Of a DNA stretch of 64,000 nt, positions 57,551 to 64,000 are shown piece by piece. Numbering within the stretch: position 1 is the stretch's first letter; every line of letters starts with the position of its first letter. Position numbers and translations under genes: made by a program. Location of the stretch: NCBI RefSeq assembly GCF_006094435.1, contig NZ_CP034783.1:1205001-1269000 (forward strand), in the 5' to 3' direction. The notes beneath the pieces were generated by a model that searched no databases, was not told the origin of the DNA, and saw only the letters and a list, made by a program, of their open reading frames with translations. Source of the stretch: Pseudomonas sp. MPC6. GTDB lineage: Bacteria; Pseudomonadota; Gammaproteobacteria; Pseudomonadales; Pseudomonadaceae.

Positions 57551-58195
57551 TCAGACAGCTTCCCGCCGATAAGCCCGCATAAACAACCCCACCACTTCCC
57601 GCACATGGCTCTCGGCCGCGTCCCCGGTCAGCGGCTCGCCACAGCCATAAAGCAGCCTGAAATTCCCCGCACCCTTGAGCAAGCAGAAAAAATGCTCTGC
57701 TGCGTGGCGCGGTTTGTCGATGCTCAGCGCGCCGCTCTGATCGACCTTGCTCAGCAATCTTTCCATCCCGTGCAGCATGCGCTCCGGCCCGGCCTCGAAG
57801 AAAATCTGCGAGAGTTTCGGGTCCTGGCTGCCCAGGGTCATCATCAACCGGTGCAGGTTCACCGATTCGTCGCTGTTGATCAGCTGATGAAAGCCGCGCG
57901 CGATGTTCAGCAGCACCGTTTCCACGGCGATGCCTTCCGGCAATTCGAAAAACGGCGTTGGCAATTGCTCTTCACACTTGGCCATCACCGCGGCGGAGAA
58001 CAGCCTCTCCTTGTCGTTGAAATGGCTGTAGACCGTCAGTTTCGACACCCCGGCCTCGGCCGCCACGGCGTCCATGCTGGTGTTGGCGTAACCATTGCTC
58101 AGAAACAGGATTTTCGCCGCTTCGAGGATCGCCTGGCGCTTGGCCAGATCCTTGGGGCGGCCCGGACCGTTGGGGGCTGAAAGATTGTTTGGCAT
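57551..58195 (-). CDS. mexL: TetR family repressor, MexL-like
   Basis: The 214 residues have an N-terminal helix-turn-helix (KRQAILEAAKILFLSNGYAN... 'TSMDAVAAEAGVSKLTVYSHF') and a C-terminal domain of the AcrR/MexL type. It is divergent from an adaptor-pump pair, exactly the mexL-mexJK arrangement of P. aeruginosa, with matching sizes. MexL represses mexJK and itself there. The name rests on sequence type and synteny. Confidence 0.85.
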   Translation of the reverse strand: MPNNLSAPNGPGRPKDLAKRQAILEAAKILFLSNGYANTSMDAVAAEAGVSKLTVYSHFNDKERLFSAAVMAKCEEQLPTPFFELPEGIAVETVLLNIARGFHQLINSDESVNLHRLMMTLGSQDPKLSQIFFEAGPERMLHGMERLLSKVDQSGALSIDKPRHAAEHFFCLLKGAGNFRLLYGCGEPLTGDAAESHVREVVGLFMRAYRREAV

Positions 58196-58205
58196 TCTTC
58201 GCTTT

Positions 58206-58254
58206 AATACTGGACTGGTGAGTTTGCTATTAATAACATACTGGTCAGTATAAT
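58206..58254. promoter_or_regulatory. mexL/mexJ divergent control region with operator overlapping the -10
   Basis: The inverted repeat ATACTG-gt-CAGTAT (58238-58251) ends inside TATAAT (58249-58254), a likely mexJK -10. A partly similar ATACTGGACTGGT stands at 58207-58219. A repressor bound here would block polymerase. TetR binding is inferred from position and symmetry. Confidence 0.6.
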
Positions 58255-58288
58255 TATTCCAAGCACCATTAGCGAAAGGTCCTTCACC

Positions 58289-59389
58289 ATGTTCCGCTAT
58301 GCCTTGCCCCTCGCATTGCCGGTCAGTCTGGCGTTTTTATTGTCTGCGTGCGGTCATGAAGAGGCGCCTCAAGTCACCGTCAAACCGGCCATGGTGGTGC
58401 AACCAGAGCCGTCGGCCCGGGCGCTGGAAAGCTTTCCCGGTGAAGTCCGGGCGCGCTTCGAGCCGGAGCTGGCCTTTCGCATTGGCGGCAAAGTCAGCCG
58501 ACGACTGGTCGAGGAAGGACAGCGGGTCAAGGCTGACCAACCGCTGGCGGAGCTCGATCCCCAGGACGTGCGCCTGCAACTGGAAGCCACCCGCGCCCAG
58601 GTCGCCGCTGCCGAAGCCAATCTGAACCTGGTGCGCGCCGAGCGCGATCGCTACAAGACCCTGATGGACCGGCAGATGGTCAGTCGTTCGCAGTACGACA
58701 ATGCGGAAAACCTGTTCCGCTCCGGTGAAGCCCGCCTGAAGCAGATCAAGGCCGAGTTCAACGTCTCGACCAACCAGGCCAGCTACGCGGTGCTGCGCGC
58801 GCCTCAGGACGGCGTGGTGGCCAAGCGTGCGGTGGAAGTCGGGCAAGTCGTGGCGGCGGGGCAAACCGTGTTTACCCTGGCCACCGATGGCGAGCGCGAA
58901 GTGTCGATCAGCCTGCCGGAGCAGAGTTTCGGCCGGTTCAAGGTCGGCCAGCCGGTGTCGGTGGAGCTCTGGACCCAACCCGATCAACGTTTCGCCGGGC
59001 GCATCCGCGAGTTATCCCCGGCGGCCGATCCGAAATCGCGCACCTTCGCCGCGCGCATCTCATTCACTGAAGGCAAGGTTCCCGCCGAACTCGGCCAGAG
59101 TGCCCGGGTGTTCGTGCAGGCCGCCGACGTGGTGACGCTGTCCGTGCCGCTTTCGGCGCTGACCGCGGAAAACGGCGCGACCTACGTCTGGGTCGTCAGC
59201 GCCAACAACACCTTGAAGAAAACCCCGGTGCGGGTCGGTGCCTTCGGCGAGAAGACCGTGCCGGTGCTTGAAGGCTTGAACGCCAGTGACTGGGTGGTGG
59301 CGGCCGGTGTCCATGTGCTGCTTGAAGGGCAGCAGGTGCGCCCCGTGGATCGCGCCAACCGTGTGGTCAATCTGGCGGACAAGGAGTAA
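58289..59389 (+). CDS. mexJ: RND efflux periplasmic adaptor, MexJ-like
   Basis: This 366-residue HlyD-family membrane-fusion lipoprotein has lipobox LLSACG. Lipoyl halves ('ELAFRIGGKVSRRLVEEGQRVKADQPL', 'VLRAPQDGVVAKRAVEVGQVVAAG'; quoted in outline) flank a coiled-coil hairpin (about 100-165). A beta-barrel ('VEVSISLPEQ'-type region) and a membrane-proximal domain follow. It bridges the inner-membrane pump and an outer-membrane channel, usually OprM or OpmH for MexJK. No channel gene is present here. Confidence 0.92.
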   Translation: MFRYALPLALPVSLAFLLSACGHEEAPQVTVKPAMVVQPEPSARALESFPGEVRARFEPELAFRIGGKVSRRLVEEGQRVKADQPLAELDPQDVRLQLEATRAQVAAAEANLNLVRAERDRYKTLMDRQMVSRSQYDNAENLFRSGEARLKQIKAEFNVSTNQASYAVLRAPQDGVVAKRAVEVGQVVAAGQTVFTLATDGEREVSISLPEQSFGRFKVGQPVSVELWTQPDQRFAGRIRELSPAADPKSRTFAARISFTEGKVPAELGQSARVFVQAADVVTLSVPLSALTAENGATYVWVVSANNTLKKTPVRVGAFGEKTVPVLEGLNASDWVVAAGVHVLLEGQQVRPVDRANRVVNLADKE

Positions 59390-59394
59390 TCCCG

Positions 59395-62300
59395 ATGGGT
59401 TTCAATCTGTCCGCATGGGCGCTGCGTAATCGCCAGATCGTGCTGTTCCTGATGCTGTTGCTGGCGGTCGTGGGAGCACTGTCCTACACCAAGCTCGGCC
59501 AAAGCGAAGACCCGCCGTTCACCTTCAAGGCCATGGTGATCCGTACTCTCTGGCCAGGGGCGACGGCGCAGGAAGTGTCGCGCCAGGTCACCGAACGCAT
59601 CGAAAAGAAGCTGATGGAAACCGGCGAGTACGAGCGCATCGTGTCGTTCTCGCGCCCCGGCGAATCCCAGGTGACGTTCATTGCCCGGGACTCCATGCAT
59701 TCGGTGGACATTCCCCAGCTCTGGTACCAGGTCCGCAAGAAGACCAGCGATATTCGCCACACCCTGCCACCGGGGGTTCAGGGGCCGTTCTTCAACGACG
59801 AGTTCGGCACGACATTCGGCAATATCTACGCCCTGACCGGTGAGGGCTTCGACTACGCGGTGCTCAAGGATTACGCCGACCGCATCCAGATCCAGCTGCA
59901 ACGGGTCAAGGACGTGGGCAAGGTCGATCTGCTCGGGCTGCAGGACGAGAAGATCTGGATCGAACTCTCCAACGTCAAGCTCGCCACCCTCGGCCTGCCC
60001 CTGGCGGCAGTGCAGCAAGCGCTCGAGGAGCAGAACGCGGTGTCCACCGCCGGCTTCTTCGAAACTTCCAGCGAGCGCTTGCAGCTACGGGTTTCGGGGA
60101 ATTTCCAGAGCGTCGACGAGATCAAGAACTTCCCGATCCGCGTAGGCGATCGCACGTTCCGCATAGCCGATGTCGCGAACGTGCGCCGTGGTTTCAACGA
60201 TCCTCCCGCGCCGCGCATGCGCTTCATGGCCGAAGATGCCATCGGTCTGGCCGTGGCCATGAAGGAGGGGGGCGACATTCTGGTGCTGGGCAAGGCGCTG
60301 GAAGTCGAGTTCGCCAGGATCCAGAAAAACCTTCCGGCCGGCATGCAACTGCGCAAGGTTTCCGACCAGCCGGCGGCGGTGAAAACCGGGGTCGGCGAGT
60401 TCGTTCAAGTGCTGGTGGAAGCCCTGGCCATCGTGCTGTTGGTGAGCTTCTTCTCCCTCGGCGTGCGCACCGGCATGGTGGTTGCCCTGGCGATCCCGCT
60501 GGTATTGGCGATGACGTTCGCCTGCATGTATTACCTCGGCATCGGCCTGCACAAGATCTCCCTCGGCGCACTGGTGCTGGCCCTGGGCTTGCTGGTGGAC
60601 GACGCGATCATCGCCGTGGAAATGATGGCGATCAAAATGGAGCAGGGCTTCGACCGGATCAAGGCCGCCAGCTATGCCTGGACCAGTACCGCGTTCCCGA
60701 TGCTCACTGGCACGCTGATCACCGCGGCCGGCTTCCTGCCGATTGCCACTGCGCAATCGGGTACCGGCGAATACACCCGCTCGATTTTCCAGGTGGTGAC
60801 CATTGCGTTGCTGGCTTCGTGGATTGCCGCTGTGGTGTTCGTGCCCTACCTGGGGGAAAAACTCCTGCCGGACCTGGCGAAAATTCATGCGGCCAAGCAC
60901 GGGACCGCCGGCGGCCAGACCGACCCCTACGGTACGCCGTTCTATCAACGGGTCCGGCGCCTGGTGGAGTGGTGTGTGCGCTGGCGCAAGACGGTGATCC
61001 TGCTGACCGTGGTGTTGTTCATCGGCTCCATCGTGCTGTTCCGCTTTGTTCCACAGCAGTTTTTCCCGGCGTCCGGGCGTCTTGAGTTGATGGTCGACCT
61101 GAAACTGGCCGAAGGCGCTTCCCTGAGCAACACCGCCGACGAGGTCAAGCGTCTTGAAGCGTTGCTGAAGGATCACGTCGGTATCGACAATTACGTGGCC
61201 TACGTCGGCACCGGTTCGCCGCGCTTTTACCTGCCGCTGGATCAGCAACTGCCGGCGGCGAGCTTCGCCCAGTTTGTCGTCCTGGCCAAGACCATCGAGG
61301 ACCGTGAGCCCCTGCGAACCTGGCTGATCGACACCCTCAACGAACAATTCCCGGCCCTGCGCTCGCGGGTCACGCGTCTGGAGAACGGCCCGCCGGTCGG
61401 CTATCCGGTGCAGTTCCGGGTCACCGGCGAGCACATCGAGGAAGTCCGTGCGCTGGCGCGCAAAGTCGCGGCCAAGGTTCGCGAGAACCCGCACGTGGTC
61501 AACGTCCACCTCGATTGGGAAGAGCCGAGCAAAGTCGTGTACCTGAACGTCGATCAGGACCGCGCCCGGGCGCTTGGCGTGAGCACGGCGAACCTGTCGA
61601 GGTTCCTGCAAAGCTCCCTGACCGGTTCCAGCGTCAGCCAGTACCGTGAAGACAACGAGTTGATCGAGATCCTGCTGCGCGGCACCGTGCACGAACGCAC
61701 CGAGCTGTCGTTGCTGCCCAGCCTGGCGGTGCCGACCGACAACGGTCGCAGCGTGGCGCTGTCGCAGATCGCGACCCTGGAATACGGCTTTGAAGAAGGC
61801 ATCATCTGGCACCGCAACCGCTTGCCCAACGTGACAGTCCGCGCCGACATCTATGGCAAGGAGCAGCCGGCGACCCTGGTGCAACAGATCATGCCGACCC
61901 TCGATCCGATTCGCGCCGAATTGCCGGACGGCTATCTGCTGGACGTCGGTGGCACCGTGGAAGATTCGGCCCGGGGACAGAATTCGGTGAAGGCCGGGGT
62001 GCCGTTGTTCATTGTGGTGGTGCTGACCTTGCTGATGCTGCAATTGCGCAGTTTCTCGCGCACGGTGATGGTGTTTCTCACTGCGCCATTGGGGTTGATC
62101 GGGGTGACTTTGTTCCTGATGGTGTTTCGTCAGCCGTTTGGTTTTGTGGCCATGCTCGGGACTATCGCCTTGTCCGGGATGATCATGCGTAACTCGGTGA
62201 TTCTGGTGGATCAGATCGAGCAGGATATCGCGGCCGGGCTCAAGCCTTGGCAGGCGATTATCGAAGCTACGGTGCGTCGGTTCCGGCCGATCGTGTTGAC

Positions 62301-62466
62301 GGCGCTCGCGGCGGTGCTGGCGATGATTCCGCTGTCGCGCAGCGTGTTTTTCGGGCCGATGGCGGTGGCGATCATGGGGGGGTTGATTGTGGCCACTGCG
62401 TTGACGTTGCTGTTTCTTCCTGCGCTCTACGCCGCCTGGTTCCGAATCAAGAACGAGTCGGTATGA
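59395..62466 (+). CDS. mexK: RND efflux pump, MexK-like
   Basis: This 1023-residue inner-membrane RND pump has 12 helices and two large periplasmic loops. The N-terminal 'GFNLSAWALRNRQIVLFLML', 'VIRTLWPGATAQEVSRQVTE' and TM4 'GLLVDDAIIAVEMM' (proton-relay aspartates) are family hallmarks. MexJK exports triclosan and, with OpmH or OprM, some antibiotics in P. aeruginosa; here the substrate range is unknown. It starts 5 bases after mexJ, in one operon. Confidence 0.95.
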   Translation: MGFNLSAWALRNRQIVLFLMLLLAVVGALSYTKLGQSEDPPFTFKAMVIRTLWPGATAQEVSRQVTERIEKKLMETGEYERIVSFSRPGESQVTFIARDSMHSVDIPQLWYQVRKKTSDIRHTLPPGVQGPFFNDEFGTTFGNIYALTGEGFDYAVLKDYADRIQIQLQRVKDVGKVDLLGLQDEKIWIELSNVKLATLGLPLAAVQQALEEQNAVSTAGFFETSSERLQLRVSGNFQSVDEIKNFPIRVGDRTFRIADVANVRRGFNDPPAPRMRFMAEDAIGLAVAMKEGGDILVLGKALEVEFARIQKNLPAGMQLRKVSDQPAAVKTGVGEFVQVLVEALAIVLLVSFFSLGVRTGMVVALAIPLVLAMTFACMYYLGIGLHKISLGALVLALGLLVDDAIIAVEMMAIKMEQGFDRIKAASYAWTSTAFPMLTGTLITAAGFLPIATAQSGTGEYTRSIFQVVTIALLASWIAAVVFVPYLGEKLLPDLAKIHAAKHGTAGGQTDPYGTPFYQRVRRLVEWCVRWRKTVILLTVVLFIGSIVLFRFVPQQFFPASGRLELMVDLKLAEGASLSNTADEVKRLEALLKDHVGIDNYVAYVGTGSPRFYLPLDQQLPAASFAQFVVLAKTIEDREPLRTWLIDTLNEQFPALRSRVTRLENGPPVGYPVQFRVTGEHIEEVRALARKVAAKVRENPHVVNVHLDWEEPSKVVYLNVDQDRARALGVSTANLSRFLQSSLTGSSVSQYREDNELIEILLRGTVHERTELSLLPSLAVPTDNGRSVALSQIATLEYGFEEGIIWHRNRLPNVTVRADIYGKEQPATLVQQIMPTLDPIRAELPDGYLLDVGGTVEDSARGQNSVKAGVPLFIVVVLTLLMLQLRSFSRTVMVFLTAPLGLIGVTLFLMVFRQPFGFVAMLGTIALSGMIMRNSVILVDQIEQDIAAGLKPWQAIIEATVRRFRPIVLTALAAVLAMIPLSRSVFFGPMAVAIMGGLIVATALTLLFLPALYAAWFRIKNESV

Positions 62467-62539
62467 TCTTTTGACCTTGGCGGCCTTCGGGCCGACCAGG
62501 TTCTTGTTGGCGGAGTACATATCCGTTGCTGCGGTAACG

Positions 62540-62810
62540 GCCGCCTATGGTTTCGCCCTTACGGCGAGGCACTTTTTTCAAACGCCAAAAAAGTACCCAA
62601 AAAGGCTCGCCCCGGCGTCCGGCCCCTCGCTAAGGCTCGGCGTTCCTTCGCTCCGGTGTCCATCCGGGGACACTGCCCTCCGGTCTGCTTCGCGACGACC
62701 TACATGCAGCGTGTTCGACTGCGTCGAACGGCGCTACGCGCCACTCCCCGGATGAACACCTCCACTCAGCCTCCCGAAGGGGCGGGTGGATCAAGATCAA
62801 GCGCTGCAGG
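62540..62810. repeat. Long intergenic Pseudomonas repeat-like block
   Basis: This is a GC-rich block with phrases such as CAAACGCCAAAAAAGTACCC, GGCCCCTCGCTAAGGCTCGG and CTGCGTCGAACGGCGCTACG. I recall it as recurring between genes of fluorescent pseudomonads and often being mis-annotated as short proteins. There is no ribosome site and no conserved frame. The identification is from memory of similar blocks. Confidence 0.5.
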
Positions 62811-62865
62811 CGAGCTAACGCTCGGCCTGATGAGTGGTGATAAGCGCCGGTGTACGCCGATCCTT

Positions 62866-62890
62866 TGTAGGAGCTGGCTTGCCAGCGAAG
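62866..62890. repeat. Single REP (TAGGAGCTGGCTTGCCAGC type)
   Basis: TGTAGGAGCTGGCTTGCCAG plus CGAAG. It is a lone copy with no inverted partner. A related shorter phrase (TAGGAGCTGCCGAAGGCTGC) follows at 62939. Confidence 0.7.
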
Positions 62891-62982
62891 ACGGCCTGCC
62901 AGCCGACCAATCTCTTTCGGATGTACGCTGACCCAAGGTAGGAGCTGCCGAAGGCTGCGATCTTTTGACCTTGATCTTCGGC

Positions 62983-62998
62983 GGCCGCGAAAGCGGCC
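62983..62998. other. GNRA-capped hairpin
   Basis: GGCCGC-GAAA-GCGGCC is a perfect 6-bp stem with a GAAA tetraloop, followed by TCAAAAT. It could end a transcript or be part of the repeat. Confidence 0.35.
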
Positions 62999-63095
62999 TC
63001 AAAATCGACGATGTTTATCAATTAGTCAAAACAGCAGAACTTTCCCACAAGATTTTCAGGTTGTCCGTCGGAAGCCCGATCTCTAGCCTTTGATT

Positions 63096-63131
63096 GTCGC
63101 TGCCGATTCAGCGACCGGGACTGCAAGCCCG
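63096..63131. other. Two consecutive hairpins upstream of the DUF6124 promoter
   Basis: GTCGCTG-ccgatt-CAGCGAC (63096-63115) is followed at once by CGGG-actgcaag-CCCG (63116-63131). They sit immediately upstream of the -35 element. They might be a terminator remnant, an operator, or part of a repeat cassette. Confidence 0.4.
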
Positions 63132-63139
63132 CCGATAGT

Positions 63140-63169
63140 TTGTTAGGCGCCTACAGGCGCACCTATAAT
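63140..63169 (+). promoter_or_regulatory. DUF6124 gene promoter with palindromic spacer
   Basis: The -35 TTGTTA (63140-63145) and -10 TATAAT (63164-63169) are 18 bases apart. The spacer contains the inverted repeat GCGCCT-ac-AGGCGC (63147-63160). Transcription would start near 63176, giving a 5' leader of about 158 bases. An operator between the hexamers is inferred. Confidence 0.65.
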
Positions 63170-63201
63170 CGTGGCGCTTCATTTAGCGTCCACCGATTTA
63201 T

Positions 63202-63282
63202 GGTGGCTGTGTGCGGGAGATCTTCGGGTCTGCCGAGGTTGCCTAACGACTCGGTCTTGCAGACCCGCATACAGCTGCCACC
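63202..63282 (+). ncRNA. Structured 5' leader of the DUF6124 gene (candidate cis-regulatory RNA)
   Basis: GGTGGC (63202-63207) pairs with GCCACC (63277-63282), and TGTGTGCGGG (63208-63217) pairs with CCCGCATACA (63264-63273) with one G-U. Inside, AGATC-TTCG-GGTCT (63218-63231) and CCGAG...CTCGG (63233-63254) form two hairpins. Alternatively GGGTCTGC (63226-63233) pairs exactly with GCAGACCC (63259-63266), which excludes part of the first fold. No known Rfam class is recognised. Confidence 0.45.
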
Positions 63283-63333
63283 CATCATCTGCAAGTGATG
63301 CTGGCCGCTCCAACGTTCGTTAGGAGCTACAAA

Positions 63334-63615
63334 ATGATCAAACACAGCCCAAATCCCCCCGATCCAGAAACCGAAAAACTGGCCAGACCCGCTCACCGTC
63401 CCAACCCGATTTTCACTATCCGCCTCAACGTCAATTCCGAAACCCTCCTGGTCCATGCCTGTGAAACCCTTGCCTCAGCCAACGTGATGGCCACCGAGTT
63501 GTCATCCTCCCTGACCGGCCCGACGTGCAATCTGGTGTTGGGCATCCAGCAGATGATTGTGCTGGCAGAGCTGTCCGTGAATCGCGTGCTGGATCATCTC
63601 GATCCGCAGCAGTAG
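63334..63615 (+). CDS. DUF6124 family small protein (93 aa)
   Basis: The 93 residues begin MIKHSPNPPDPETEKLARPA, with a proline-rich N-terminus. The conserved C-terminal half 'NSETLLVHACETLASANVMA' to 'GIQQMIVLAELSVNRVLDHL' is what I associate with the Pseudomonas DUF6124 family. It is a soluble, helical protein of unknown function. TAGGAG stands 8 bases before the ATG at 63334. Genes of this family tend to occur in several copies per genome, with similar leaders; that statement is from memory. Confidence 0.72.
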   Translation: MIKHSPNPPDPETEKLARPAHRPNPIFTIRLNVNSETLLVHACETLASANVMATELSSSLTGPTCNLVLGIQQMIVLAELSVNRVLDHLDPQQ

Positions 63616-63622
63616 CACAACC

Positions 63623-63661
63623 AAAAAGCCCGCTGAACCTGTGAAGGCCAGCGGGCTTTTT
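63623..63661 (+). terminator. Intrinsic terminator after the DUF6124 gene
   Basis: AAAAAGCCCGCT and AGCGGGCTTTTT flank a 15-base loop, 7 bases after the stop. Confidence 0.88.
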
Positions 63662-63701
63662 GTGAATGAGCGTCGTCCGATCAGGCTGACCGAGTCGTGA
63701 T

Positions 63702-63728
63702 CATCGCGAGCGAGCATTGCTCCTACAC
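63702..63728. repeat. Degenerate REP
   Basis: TCATCGCGAGCGAGCATTGC followed by TCCTAC keeps the REP ends, but the core palindrome is damaged (GAGCATTGCTC). Confidence 0.5.
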
Positions 63729-63733
63729 CTATC

Positions 63734-63805
63734 TCAGACTTGTCTGATATTGAGATGTGGAGAGCAAAATGCTGTACTCAAGACTCAGTTTCATGAGTTT
63801 TTGAG
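63734..63805. promoter_or_regulatory. Two inverted repeats upstream of the Fic-like gene
   Basis: TCAGAC-tt-GTCTGA (63734-63747) and CTCAA-g-ACTCA-gtttca-TGAGT-tt-TTGAG (63777-63805) lie just before the start at 63815. They could be operator sites or an mRNA hairpin at the ribosome site. Confidence 0.4.
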
Positions 63806-63814
63806 ACAGCGCCA

Positions 63815-64000
63815 GTGAAAAAGCCACCCATTCTGAAGGGCAAGTCCGACCCGATTTTCGACCTGTTGGCGCGATCGCCCCACAAGGAACGTCTCTCGGA
63901 CTACCTCGCCCTGCTTATGCCGATGGACGATCAGGGGCGTTACCTTCCGTTCGATGAATTGCGCTACCGCTGGCCGCCGGGGCTGGATTCGAAGCTGTGC
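63815..64000 (+). CDS. Probable Fic family protein, N-terminus only (cut by window end)
   Basis: The frame is open from a GTG at 63815 to the window edge (62 codons) and reads (M)KKPPILKGKSDPIFDLLARS, then 'MDDQGRYLPFDELRYRWPPGLDS'. This N-terminal region resembles that of a group of stand-alone Fic (AMP-transferase) proteins in Pseudomonas. The HPFxxGNGR catalytic motif would lie beyond the window, so the call rests on the N-terminus only. No separate antitoxin gene is seen upstream. Confidence 0.5.
   Translation, partial: MKKPPILKGKSDPIFDLLARSPHKERLSDYLALLMPMDDQGRYLPFDELRYRWPPGLDSKLC

Larger units (their letters stand above)
62467..63333. other. Gene-free region with repeats (867 bases)
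   Basis: I see no supported protein gene here. In order it holds a CGGCC-TTCG-GGCCG hairpin (62481-62494), a repeat-like GC-rich block (62540-62810), a single REP (62866-62890), a GGCCGC-GAAA-GCGGCC hairpin (62983-62998), an AT-rich stretch, and the promoter and leader of the DUF6124 gene. A 15-base sequence GATCTTTTGACCTTG occurs at 62465-62479 (overlapping the mexK stop) and 62959-62973. Confidence 0.7.

Noticed and set aside
60085..62520. 811-codon open frame antisense to mexK
   Set aside because: High-GC third-position bias in the real gene opens the opposite frame. The translation is Gln/His/Arg-rich low-complexity sequence with no domain.
62471..62755. 94-codon frame in the repeat block after mexK
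   Set aside because: No ribosome site, composition as in mis-annotated repeat frames, and it starts within the repeat region.
62467..63333. A tRNA gene in the large gap
   Set aside because: I looked for a cloverleaf with a T-loop GTTCRA and a 7-bp acceptor stem and found none; the hairpins present do not fit.

Overview
The window reads as a chromosomal segment of a fluorescent Pseudomonas, most likely the P. fluorescens group. The evidence is high-GC coding with Pseudomonas-type proteins throughout, a complete Wsp surface-sensing operon, MexJK/MexL and LptF homologues, and many REP sequences of the GTGGGAGCGGGCTTGCTCGC type between genes. From memory of the P. aeruginosa PAO1 gene order, most of the window follows one long syntenic block running from purT to mexK. 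The exceptions are the segment between the old yellow enzyme gene and wspA and the last 1.5 kb.

Layout. 1-8.4 kb: purT (5'-truncated by the window edge), an MHS-type MFS transporter, a CNNM/CorC-type transporter, ypjD, ffh, and the rpsP-rimM-trmD-rplS operon. 8.6-13.4 kb: xerD, dsbC, hom, thrC. 13.5-16.5 kb: a membrane sensor with a periplasmic solute-binding domain and PAS but no output domain, a tiny coupled ORF, a DUF3509-like protein and a TIGR02285-like periplasmic protein. 16.4-21.4 kb: a CaiB/BaiF CoA-transferase, yaeQ, recJ, an old yellow enzyme. 21.6-30.6 kb (accessory): opgD, a small conserved protein, a ydcSTUV-patD-like putrescine/4-aminobutanal uptake and oxidation cluster, and a DUF533/TerB-like membrane protein. 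30.8-39.2 kb: wspABCDEFR, in which neighbouring genes overlap by 1 to 4 bases from wspA to wspF. 39.3-42.1 kb: prfB with its programmed +1 frameshift, and lysS. 42.1-48.4 kb: an envelope-flavoured group (TetR regulator, two lipoproteins, a DUF1704 metallopeptidase-like protein, a one-helix membrane protein, then LptF-like OmpA and a DUF4398-like lipoprotein on the other strand). 48.6-57.4 kb: ppc, adk, tsaB, DUF72, a PEP-mutase-like enzyme, an extensin-like putative zinc peptidase, a protein with a 44-residue tandem repeat, rsmJ. 57.5-62.5 kb: the mexL/mexJK efflux locus. 62.5-64 kb: an 870-base gene-free stretch with repeats and a structured leader in front of a DUF6124 gene, then the start of a probable Fic-family gene.

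How the genes act together. The Wsp genes form a full chemosensory path: receptor WspA, couplers WspB and WspD, methyltransferase WspC, kinase WspE and methylesterase WspF, ending in the diguanylate cyclase WspR, which keeps its active and inhibitory sites. The ydcSTUV-patD cluster pairs an ABC importer with the dehydrogenase that would use its substrate. MexL probably represses mexJK through an inverted repeat that overlaps the -10 hexamer.

The closest thing to an undescribed system is at the right end. The DUF6124 gene there has a near-consensus promoter with an inverted repeat inside its spacer. Its 5' leader of about 160 bases can fold into a long hairpin with mutually exclusive pairings. 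The rest is mostly core genome, and I found no CRISPR array, tRNA, rRNA, transposase or prophage.
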